A stretch of DNA of 13,900 bases, taken from an uncultured Clostridia bacterium (GTDB taxonomy: Bacteria > Bacillota > Clostridia > TANB77 > CAG-508). The DNA lies in assembly GCA_904419095.1 (NCBI GenBank), contig CAJFQT010000029.1, positions 1 to 13,900 of the forward strand, given 5' to 3'. The notes under the pieces are model-generated. The model was given only the letters and a program-made list of their open reading frames with translations, searched no databases and was not told where the DNA came from. Position 1 is the first letter of the stretch. Each line of letters opens with the position of its first letter. Of this stretch, positions 1-6,715 are shown one piece after another. Both the position numbers and the translations under genes were made by a program.

Positions 1-498
1 ATTGCAAAAAGTAAATTCATATCAAAGTTATTACCAATACCAACAAATTCAAAATATTTCATACACGACCACTGGCTTGGAATAATGATGAGCATATACG
101 GAAAAGTAGCATATATGCCAGAGAAATACATTAAATATCGTCAACATGGAAATAATCAAGTAGGAACAAATAAAATATCACATAAATTTACAAAACTAAC
201 ACAAGTAAGAGAATTATTTATAAATGTTAAACTAGGAGTATTTGGAACATATGTAGAAAACAATGATAGATTTCCAAAAGAAATTCAAGAACTTAACCAA
301 AAAGCCTTTGACTATTTTAATATGTTAAAAGATAAGAAAAACTTTAATTTCAAGGGCTGGAAAACATTTCACGAATTATACAAAACAGAAACAAAAATAT
401 ATTATATAGAAAATTTTATCATAATGAACTTACCACTAATAGGAAAAGGACTATTTAAAATTAGACATTTAGTCTTAAAAATAATGAGAAAAAGATAG
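1..498 (+). CDS. Family 2 glycosyltransferase, C-terminal part (cut by window edge)
   Basis: The frame is open from base 1, so only the last 165 residues are present and the true start lies upstream. The visible part has HDHW (bases 64-75), then GKVAYMPEKYIKYRQHGNNQVG-type sequence (about residues 34-55). This matches the end of the GT-A catalytic domain of rhamnosyltransferase-like GT2 enzymes, where an acidic-W-tryptophan motif helps bind the acceptor and a YRxHGxN motif follows. The remaining ~110 residues are a basic helical tail. The enzyme would add a sugar from a nucleotide donor to the growing glycan on the cytoplasmic face. It ends 16 bases before the Wzt-like gene, with the next ribosome binding site in the gap, so they are probably cotranscribed. 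The family is clear; donor and linkage cannot be told. Confidence 0.85.
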   Translation: MAKSKFISKLLPIPTNSKYFIHDHWLGIMMSIYGKVAYMPEKYIKYRQHGNNQVGTNKISHKFTKLTQVRELFINVKLGVFGTYVENNDRFPKEIQELNQKAFDYFNMLKDKKNFNFKGWKTFHELYKTETKIYYIENFIIMNLPLIGKGLFKIRHLVLKIMRKR

Positions 499-514
499 CA
501 AGGAGGACGAAAAA

Positions 515-1933
515 GTGGAGAATGATGTTGCAATAAAAATAGAGCATTTATACAAAAACTATAAGATGTTTGCAAGAAAAAAAGATAGATTTTTAGAAAC
601 AATATTACCTAATTATCAAAAACATGGAGAATTTAGTGCAATCGAAGATTTAAATTTGGAAATAAAAAAAGGAGAAGTTTTAGGAATATTAGGAAAAAAT
701 GGGGCAGGAAAATCAACCTTGCTAAAAATGATTACAGGAGTAGTAACACCAACTTCAGGAACAATAGAAGTAAATGGAAAAATAAGTTCACTACTAGAAC
801 TTGGAACAGCATTTAATATGGAATTAACAGGTGTAGAAAACATATATCAACATGGACAAGTAATGGGACTATCACATGATGAAATAAAAGCTAAAGAACA
901 AGAAATAATCGACTTTGCAGATATAGGTGACCATTTAATACAACCAGTAAAAACATATTCTTCAGGAATGTTTGCTAGACTTGCATTTGCATGTGCAATA
1001 AATGTAAATCCAGACATATTAATAGTAGATGAGGTTTTATCTGTTGGAGATATGGCATTTCAACTAAAATGTTTCAAAAAATTTGAGCAATTTAAAAAAG
1101 AAGGAAAAACAATTTTGTTTGTAACACATAGTGTTGCAGATGTTATAAGAAATTGTAACCGTTCTATTATCATATCTTCAGGTAAAAAAATATTTGATGG
1201 AGATGTAAAAACAGGTGTAGACAAATATAAAAAAATCATTGTAGGAATAGAAGACAATGATATACAAAAAGATAATATTGAAATGTTAGATGAAGAAAAG
1301 CTTAATAATGAGACTAAAGACAACAATCAAAACAATACAAAAACAAGCGAAAGCCAAAATAAAAAAGAAGCTACAAAGAATCAAGAAAATAACGAAAAAA
1401 ATACTGATAAAGATGAATTAGCAAATAGCCACAAAAATGACAATGCGAATTGGAAAGAAAACTTTATGCAAAATCCAGATATGCTTACATATGGAAATGG
1501 AAAAGCAGAGATTTTGGACTATGGAATTTTTGATGACAATGGAGATTATCAAACTACATTAAACAACAACCAAGAATATACTGTAAAAATGAAAGTTAAA
1601 TTTAATGAAGAAATAGATGAACCAATATTTGCTTTATCAATAAAAGACTTCAAAGGACTAGAATTAGGAGGAGTGAATACTAAAGCATATAAAAAGATAA
1701 CAGGATTTTACGAAAAAGGAGAAACAGTAATTATTGAATTTAAACAAAGTTTCCCACTAGCTCCTGAAAAATATACACTTTCTTTTGGTTGTACAAAATA
1801 TACTACGAATGGTGATTTAGAAGTATTTGATAGAAAATATGATGCATTATTCATAGAAATAATTGCATATAGAGATTGTTTAGGACTAATTGATTTAAAA
1901 AGTGAAATAAATATAACGAAAGGATTAAAATAG
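515..1933 (+). CDS. wzt: Wzt-type polysaccharide ABC transporter ATPase with C-terminal glycan-binding-like domain
   Basis: This is the ATPase of an ABC exporter for lipid-linked polysaccharide. Residues ~1-245 form the nucleotide-binding domain: Walker A GKNGAGKST (60-68), signature YSSGMFARLAF (148-158), Walker B ILIVDEV (168-174) and switch His205. The early conserved YKMFARKKDRFLE segment is typical of the teichoic-acid/O-antigen (TagH/Wzt) branch. Residues ~246-315 are a low-complexity N/K/E/D-rich linker. Residues ~316-472 look like the Wzt C-terminal beta-sandwich (GIFDDNG, ALSIKDFKGLELGGVNT), which in E. coli O9a Wzt recognises the capped chain end. The GTG start is supported by AAGGAGG at 500-506, 8 nt upstream. 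Its stop TAG directly abuts the ATG of the methyltransferase gene, implying translational coupling. The permease Wzm is not in the window and is probably upstream. Confidence 0.9.
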   Translation: MENDVAIKIEHLYKNYKMFARKKDRFLETILPNYQKHGEFSAIEDLNLEIKKGEVLGILGKNGAGKSTLLKMITGVVTPTSGTIEVNGKISSLLELGTAFNMELTGVENIYQHGQVMGLSHDEIKAKEQEIIDFADIGDHLIQPVKTYSSGMFARLAFACAINVNPDILIVDEVLSVGDMAFQLKCFKKFEQFKKEGKTILFVTHSVADVIRNCNRSIIISSGKKIFDGDVKTGVDKYKKIIVGIEDNDIQKDNIEMLDEEKLNNETKDNNQNNTKTSESQNKKEATKNQENNEKNTDKDELANSHKNDNANWKENFMQNPDMLTYGNGKAEILDYGIFDDNGDYQTTLNNNQEYTVKMKVKFNEEIDEPIFALSIKDFKGLELGGVNTKAYKKITGFYEKGETVIIEFKQSFPLAPEKYTLSFGCTKYTTNGDLEVFDRKYDALFIEIIAYRDCLGLIDLKSEINITKGLK

Positions 1934-3133
1934 ATGAAAATTAATTATGATTTTTACACAGGAAATGATTCTTATTGTGATGGAGATACAGAAAAAGATG
2001 TTATCTCTTATCTAAAAGAATATGGAGAAGAAGGATACGCAAAAATATTCGAAAAAGATATTAGATGGCCAGTATATTATCATATTACACCAATAAGAAA
2101 AAATATCCTAAAATGGTATCCATTTAAAGAAAATGCTGAAGTACTTGAAATTGGTGCTGGAATGGGAGCAATAACAAATATTTTATGTGATAAAGCAACT
2201 CATGTAACAGCAGTAGAGCTTTCAAAACAAAGAGCATCAGCGATTATTGAAAGATGCCAAGATAAAAATAATTTGGAATTAATTATAGGAAATTTTAATG
2301 ATATTAAATTTGATAAGAAATTTGATTATATAACTTTAATTGGAGTACTTGAATATGCTCCGTTATATACAAATTCTGATAATCCTTTTAAGAGTTTTTT
2401 AGATTATATTAAAACATTATTAAAAGATGATGGAAAATTATTAATTGCAATTGAAAATCAGATGGGAATTAAATATTTTAGTGGTGCACCAGAAGATCAT
2501 ACTGGAAAAATTTTTGATGGAATTACTGGATATGAAAATAAAAATGGTATTAGAACTTTTGGAAAACTAGAACTAACAAATTTGTTAAAAAATAGTGGTT
2601 TTGATAATACTAAATATTATTATCCTTTACCAGATTATAAACTACCTACAAAAATCTTTTCTGATGAATATATGCCAAATGATAATACAATAAATGATTA
2701 TACTCCTTATGTTGCTAATGATAATTTTGGAGTAATATTTGATGAGAAAAAAGTTTATAGTGAGCTTATAAAAAATAATATGTTTGAGAATATGGCAAAT
2801 TCGTTTTTTGTAGAGGCTTCTAGTAAAAAAATTGATACATTTGTTGATTTGGAAAAGGAGAATGAAAATTTATATAAAATAGATGAGTCGGAGAAAAAGT
2901 TTTTTGATGAACATTATTTTATAAAGGGTCAAGATGATATGCAAAAATTTGAGAGTTCTAGAGAGCAGAATGTGACAGTAAGTAGTAATGTAGAAGTTGA
3001 TGTTAATAAGTCTTTGATTGATGAGAATAAGAGACTTCAAGATGAATTAAATAAGATGGCTAATTCGTGGTCATGGAAAATTACTAAGCCTGTGCGTGAT
3101 TTTAGGACTAAATATAAGAATATTGATAAATAA
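1934..3133 (+). CDS. Class I SAM-dependent methyltransferase with short coiled-coil tail
   Basis: A 399-residue protein. Residues ~55-150 carry a Rossmann methyltransferase core: motif I VLEIGAGMGAIT (70-81), an acidic residue after strand 2 (AVEL, E95), and DYITLIGVLEYAPLY (131-145). Residues ~150-290 parallel the same part of the longer protein encoded at 4643-6412, including RKNILKWYPFKE/RENILSWYPFKE and NMANSFFVE/NFANSFLIE. A polar segment follows, then a short heptad-like stretch (~354-376) and the tail SWSWKITKPVR (378-388). The likely role is methylation of a sugar on the exported glycan, at the cytoplasmic face. The kinase-like domain of its paralogue is absent. It starts directly after the Wzt stop codon and has no separate ribosome binding site beyond purine-rich upstream sequence. 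Codon use shifts towards G- and T-ending codons in its last third. The substrate is unknown. Confidence 0.85.
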   Translation: MKINYDFYTGNDSYCDGDTEKDVISYLKEYGEEGYAKIFEKDIRWPVYYHITPIRKNILKWYPFKENAEVLEIGAGMGAITNILCDKATHVTAVELSKQRASAIIERCQDKNNLELIIGNFNDIKFDKKFDYITLIGVLEYAPLYTNSDNPFKSFLDYIKTLLKDDGKLLIAIENQMGIKYFSGAPEDHTGKIFDGITGYENKNGIRTFGKLELTNLLKNSGFDNTKYYYPLPDYKLPTKIFSDEYMPNDNTINDYTPYVANDNFGVIFDEKKVYSELIKNNMFENMANSFFVEASSKKIDTFVDLEKENENLYKIDESEKKFFDEHYFIKGQDDMQKFESSREQNVTVSSNVEVDVNKSLIDENKRLQDELNKMANSWSWKITKPVRDFRTKYKNIDK

Positions 3134-3144
3134 AATTTGTAGCC

Positions 3145-3313
3145 GTTTCCAAAGATATATTATTATTTTTATTTGAAAAACACTCCATAGCAGGGTCGTT
3201 TTGAAAACCTGGGACCTTCCCGAAGAAGCACGTAGGGACGGTTTTCAAGCTAACGCGGGTCTTAGGGAACTGTCGGTCTTTTCAAATAAAAATAATAATA
3301 TATCTTCGGAAAC
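3145..3313. ncRNA. Candidate structured RNA or palindromic element: 35-bp inverted repeat around a 99-nt G+C-richer core
   Basis: Arms at 3145-3179 and 3279-3313 are complementary at 34 of 35 positions and almost purely A/T. They enclose 99 nt at about 53% G+C, far above the surroundings. Inside the core, TTGAAAACC (3201-3209) pairs perfectly with GGTTTTCAA (3240-3248), and TCCC (3218-3221) can pair with GGGA (3235-3238). The one arm mismatch is A·C if read on the plus strand but a G·U wobble if read on the minus strand, a weak hint for minus-strand transcription. I find no convincing promoter or T-tract terminator. It could be a stable noncoding RNA, possibly a known clostridial family such as the raiA motif, or a non-autonomous palindromic element; the core contains the GGGACGG word found in two other hairpins here. 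An open frame through the core (TTG at 3201) is not credible as a gene. Confidence 0.5.
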
Positions 3314-3485
3314 TACTCTACTAGATTTTAAAAGTGGAACATTTGAGGCAATCTATTTTGTTCATAGAAAGATGAGAATAAGGTAAGTCATAATTATTCA
3401 AGGATGAAAATGAATTAAAGGAATTTTTAATAAGTAAAAATTATTAGGTTATTAAAATTCTGAATAAGAAAGGGTGTAATACAAA
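3314..3485 (+). other. metK leader, no recognised element
   Basis: This is the remainder of the 352-bp gap between the methyltransferase and the SAM synthetase gene. I looked for SAM riboswitch signatures (S-box kink-turn and conserved GGCAACC region, SMK box) and saw none. Promoter-like hexamers are present but weak, such as TTGAGG followed 16 nt later by TAGAAA. The only assignable site is a modest ribosome binding sequence (AGAAAGGGTG, 3468-3477 region) ahead of the GTG start. Confidence 0.4.
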
Positions 3486-4619
3486 GTGAAACGTTTATTT
3501 ACTTCAGAAGCGGTGTCAATAGGACATCCAGACCATGTATGTGATATGATTTCAGATAGCGTGTTGGATGCTTGTTTATCGCAAGATCCTGATTCAAGGG
3601 TTGCTTGTGAGACTATGGCCAAGGATGAGTTTATAATTTTATCTGGAGAAATTACTACAAAGGCAAATATAGATGTTGAGAAAATAGCAAAAGATACAAT
3701 TAAAAAGATAGGGTATACATATATGCCAAGAGTGTTAAATTTAATTAGTAAACAATCTCCTGATATTGCACAAGGCGTAGATATTGGTGGGGCTGGTGAT
3801 CAAGGAATAATGTTCGGATATGCTAATTCAGAGACAGAAGAATTTATGCCACTTGCTATTACTATGGCTCAAGAATTAGTTAAACTTGCAACAACTTTAA
3901 GAAAAAGTGGTGAGTTTAAATGGGCTGGACCTGATATGAAGTCTCAAGTTACATTGGAATATGATGAAAACGGAAATACTAGTGTTCATACAATTCTTAT
4001 GTCTGTACAACATTCAGAAGACTATAATGAAAAAGATTTTAAAACATTTATAAAAGAAAATATAATGGATAAAATAGCAGAAAAACATAATTTAAATACT
4101 AATTTTAAAGTTCTTATTAATCCAACTGGAAAATTTGTAATCGGCGGACCAGAAGGAGATGCAGGTTTGACAGGAAGAAAAATAATTGTAGATACATATG
4201 GTGGATATGCACCACATGGTGGAGGAGCTTTTTCTGGAAAAGACCCAAGCAAGGTAGATAGATCAGCAGCATATATGGCAAGATATTTAGCTAAAAATAT
4301 TGTAGCTTCAGGAATTGCTAAAGAATGTCTAATTCAACTTTCATATGCAATAGGAGTTAGAGAACCAATATCAATCTTTGTGGATTGCAAAGGTACAAAT
4401 AAAGTTGATGAAGAAAAAGAAATTATTGATTTAATATATGAGAAATTCGATTTATCACCTTTAGGCATCATAAAGAAACTAGATTTGAAAAGACCAATAT
4501 ATTCCGAAACATGTAATGGAGGTCATTTTGGAAGAAGATTTTTAGATAATGAACAAAAAATAGAATGTTCATGGGAAAGATTGGATAGTGTAGAAGTATT
4601 TAAAAGTTTATTAAAATAG
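3486..4619 (+). CDS. metK: S-adenosylmethionine synthetase, divergent copy
   Basis: MetK makes S-adenosylmethionine from methionine and ATP, here plausibly for the flanking methyltransferases. Clear family motifs: GAGDQGIMFGYA (102-113), DMKSQVT (150-156), NPTGKFVIGGPEGD (212-225), LTGRKIIVDTYGG (228-240) and FSGKDPSKVDRSAAY (249-263), carrying the ATP- and phosphate-binding lysines and aspartates. Length 377 is slightly short for the family (usually ~385-400). Oddities: the near-invariant EGHPDK reads IGHPDH (12-17), replacing the lysine equivalent to E. coli K17; the usual LRPDAK reads AGPDMK; YARHGGG reads YAPHGGG; and the segment between SPDIAQGVD and GAGDQG is shortened. Other catalytic residues remain, so activity is plausible but not certain. 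The GTG start follows a modest ribosome binding sequence. It sits between two methyltransferase genes, 23 bp before the second, suggesting a dedicated rather than housekeeping copy. Confidence 0.9.
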   Translation: MKRLFTSEAVSIGHPDHVCDMISDSVLDACLSQDPDSRVACETMAKDEFIILSGEITTKANIDVEKIAKDTIKKIGYTYMPRVLNLISKQSPDIAQGVDIGGAGDQGIMFGYANSETEEFMPLAITMAQELVKLATTLRKSGEFKWAGPDMKSQVTLEYDENGNTSVHTILMSVQHSEDYNEKDFKTFIKENIMDKIAEKHNLNTNFKVLINPTGKFVIGGPEGDAGLTGRKIIVDTYGGYAPHGGGAFSGKDPSKVDRSAAYMARYLAKNIVASGIAKECLIQLSYAIGVREPISIFVDCKGTNKVDEEKEIIDLIYEKFDLSPLGIIKKLDLKRPIYSETCNGGHFGRRFLDNEQKIECSWERLDSVEVFKSLLK

Positions 4620-4642
4620 CCTAAGTAAAAGGGGAGGTTGCG

Positions 4643-6412
4643 ATGAAAGTAAATTATGAATTTTATCAAAACAAGAATGATAAAATAACAAAAGAAGAAG
4701 ATTTAATATTAAAATTTTCTGAAAAATTTAATAAAGATATAGAGCAACTAGAAAATGAAGCAACTTTGGATGAGATATTAGCACTATCTAAAATTAGAGA
4801 AAACATTTTATCTTGGTATCCTTTCAAAGAAGATTCTAGAATACTAGAAGTTGGAGCAAATATTGGAGAATTAACAGGTTTGTTATGCGAAAAAGCGAAA
4901 GAAGTTGTAGCTGTAGAAGACAATAAAACCAAAGCAGAAATGATTGCAAAAAGACATCAAATCAAAAACAATTTAGAAGTAATTGCTGGTAGAATTCAAG
5001 ATATCAAGTTTGAAAAAAAATTCAATTATATTATTTTAATAGGATTTTTTGAGAGCAAAGATGTTTATTTTAAAGAAACAATAGATATATTAATGAATTA
5101 TCTTACTGATGATGGTATAATACTTTTAGCGATGGACAATAAATTAGGCATAAAATATTTTTCTAAAACAGATAAAACAGGTATAACAGTTGCGAACCCA
5201 GTAGATACTCAATTTATTAATATAGATGATATATGTGATTATTTTCAAAAAATAGGGTTTGAAGGTATAAATATATATTATCCTATGCCAGATTGGAAAT
5301 TAACAAATGCAATTTTTACAGATTTAAGGCCTATTTCAAAAAGTGACTTATCTAGAAATGTGCTTTATAATAGTGAAGATACAATTATTTTTTATGATGA
5401 AAATGTTGTTTATAGAGAACTTCTAAATTCGAAAAATAAAATAGCTAAAAATTTTGCAAACTCATTTTTAATTGAAATAAGCAAACAAAAACAAAATAAT
5501 GATATAAAATTTGTTTCTTTTGCAAATATGAGAAAACCTGAATATAGAATAAAAACAATTATGAAAGAAGGATATGTATATAAATATCCAGCAAGTAAAG
5601 AAAGTGTGAGACATATAGAAGAAACAAAGGAAAATATAGATATAATTAAATCTGCAGGACTAAAAACTTTAGATAGCTATAATGAAAAAGGAATAATAAG
5701 TGAGTTCTCACCAGAAAAAACATTAGATGAAATAATTATAGAATTATTTAAAAACGACAAAAGAGATGAAGCAATCAATTTAATGAAAAATTTCCAAAAC
5801 GAAATAAAAGAAAAATTACAAGAAGGAAGTATTGAAAATAATGTATTTGAAAGATACAATATAAAAGTAGAAAAAGAAGAATTAAATAAGATGTATTTCT
5901 TAAAAAATGGTTTATGGGATTTAATTTTTCAAAACTGTTTCTATATAAATCAAGAATTTTACTTCTATGACCAAGAATGGAAAGAAGAAAATTTACCAAT
6001 TGACTTTATAATATACAGGGCAATAAAATATTTTACAAGATTGAAAAAATATATATCAGATGAAGAATTATATGATATATTAGAAATAAATAGCTCAATG
6101 ATTAAAATATTTGATGAATTAGATGATAAAATACAAGAAAAAATAAGAAATCCAATAATGTGGAAGTTAAATACACAAGGAAAAAGTGTGATGGATTTAA
6201 AAAGAGATACATTAACATTAAACCATCAAATAAATTTATTAAATATAGAAAAAAATCAGAAAGAGCAAGAAATTGCACAAAAAGATGAGCAAATTATACA
6301 GAAAGAACAAGAAATTCAAAATTTAAGAAATCAATTAAACTTAGTATTTAATTCTACATCTTGGAAGATAACAAAACCATTAAGAAAATTAAAAGGATTA
6401 ACTAAAGAATAA
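4643..6412 (+). CDS. WbdD-like methyltransferase-kinase with C-terminal coiled coil (candidate chain terminator)
   Basis: A 589-residue multidomain protein. Residues ~50-285 form a class I methyltransferase domain homologous to the 1934-3133 product, but motif I is weakened (ILEVGANIGELT, 67-78, Asn for the middle Gly) and the motif IV region is altered (GFFESKD). Residues ~290-465 look like a protein-kinase-fold phosphotransferase: candidate ATP lysine in VYKYPAS (K314), helix-C-like glutamates (~327), catalytic-loop-like WDLIFQN (D426, N431) and metal-site-like YDQEW (D443). Residues ~505-568 form a Q/E/K-rich coiled coil, then STSWKITKPLR (571-581). The order methyltransferase, kinase, coiled coil is that of E. 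coli WbdD, which caps O9a chains and sets length. The Wzt-like protein with a C-terminal domain upstream fits that role. AAGGGGAGG (4629-4637) supports the ATG. The kinase call is from motifs only. Confidence 0.75.
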   Translation: MKVNYEFYQNKNDKITKEEDLILKFSEKFNKDIEQLENEATLDEILALSKIRENILSWYPFKEDSRILEVGANIGELTGLLCEKAKEVVAVEDNKTKAEMIAKRHQIKNNLEVIAGRIQDIKFEKKFNYIILIGFFESKDVYFKETIDILMNYLTDDGIILLAMDNKLGIKYFSKTDKTGITVANPVDTQFINIDDICDYFQKIGFEGINIYYPMPDWKLTNAIFTDLRPISKSDLSRNVLYNSEDTIIFYDENVVYRELLNSKNKIAKNFANSFLIEISKQKQNNDIKFVSFANMRKPEYRIKTIMKEGYVYKYPASKESVRHIEETKENIDIIKSAGLKTLDSYNEKGIISEFSPEKTLDEIIIELFKNDKRDEAINLMKNFQNEIKEKLQEGSIENNVFERYNIKVEKEELNKMYFLKNGLWDLIFQNCFYINQEFYFYDQEWKEENLPIDFIIYRAIKYFTRLKKYISDEELYDILEINSSMIKIFDELDDKIQEKIRNPIMWKLNTQGKSVMDLKRDTLTLNHQINLLNIEKNQKEQEIAQKDEQIIQKEQEIQNLRNQLNLVFNSTSWKITKPLRKLKGLTKE

Positions 6413-6484
6413 TAAAGATAAGATTAAGATTATTTGCAATAATAGTAATTTGATTAAAAGTTTAGATTAGATATAAATTTAATA

Positions 6485-6502
6485 AATTTTGTAGACAAAA
6501 TT
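6485..6502. promoter_or_regulatory. Palindrome overlapping the -35 of the small-peptide promoter (candidate operator)
   Basis: AATTTTGTAGACAAAATT is a perfect inverted repeat with 8-bp arms and a 2-bp centre. It overlaps the -35 hexamer TAGACA (6492-6497), the position expected of a repressor site. No regulator is encoded nearby. The stretch 6413-6484 before it is AT-rich and I see nothing else in it. Confidence 0.4.
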
Positions 6503-6520
6503 AAAAGAATATTGTAGAAT
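6492..6520 (+). promoter_or_regulatory. Sigma-A-type promoter for the 39-codon peptide
   Basis: TAGACA (6492-6497), a 17-bp spacer and TAGAAT (6515-6520); each hexamer matches consensus at 5 of 6 positions. The predicted start is near A6528, exactly where the left arm of the inverted repeat begins. It gives the peptide mRNA an untranslated leader of about 68 nt. Confidence 0.65.
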
Positions 6521-6559
6521 AAGTGACATAGGAAATGATAGTTAGCAGATGTGGTTTTG

Positions 6560-6593
6560 CCACCAATTTTACGATTCTTCGTAGGAAGGGTGG
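6560..6593 (+). promoter_or_regulatory. Hairpin enclosing the ribosome binding site of the small peptide
   Basis: CCACC (6560-6564) pairs with GGTGG (6589-6593), and TACGA (6570-6574) pairs with TCGTA (6579-6583) around a TTCT loop. The purine-rich ribosome binding sequence AGGAAGGGTGG (6583-6593) lies within or between these stems, so folding should limit ribosome access. The 5' bases overlap the GTGGTTTTGCCA arm, so this hairpin competes with 5'-3' end pairing of the mRNA. Confidence 0.55.
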
Positions 6594-6595
6594 TG

Positions 6596-6715
6596 ATGTT
6601 TATGGTTAAAGTAATACTATTTTTTATAATAGCATTAATGTTTTCTTTAACATTAAACGTTGCCTTGACAGCAGTTCTTTATAAGAACTGGGGTGATAAG
6701 CAACTACATAAATAA
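6596..6715 (+). CDS. 39-residue hydrophobic membrane peptide, candidate type I toxin
   Basis: The predicted peptide begins MFMVKVILFF and ends YKNWGDKQLHK. Residues ~4-28 form one transmembrane helix (VILFFIIALMFSLTLNVALTAVLY), followed by a short polar, net-basic tail containing a Trp. That layout is common in membrane-acting type I toxins and small regulatory peptides. I do not recognise the family. It has its own promoter (6492-6520), a ribosome binding site held in a hairpin, and a minus-strand antisense gene facing it with a terminator directly after its stop codon. Two starts are possible: ATG 6596, 7 nt after AGGAAG, or ATG 6602, 8 nt after GGGTGG. It lies between two polysaccharide genes with no evident link to them. 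The RNA architecture makes it credible despite the short length; toxicity is inference. Confidence 0.6.
   Translation: MFMVKVILFFIIALMFSLTLNVALTAVLYKNWGDKQLHK

Noticed and set aside
3201..3386. 61-codon open frame starting TTG, running through the structured core and the right arm
   Set aside because: No ribosome binding site, composition dictated by the inverted repeat, no recognisable protein features.
3314..3485. SAM riboswitch expected ahead of metK
   Set aside because: None of the conserved S-box or SMK-box sequence blocks are visible, and no terminator/antiterminator pair precedes the gene.
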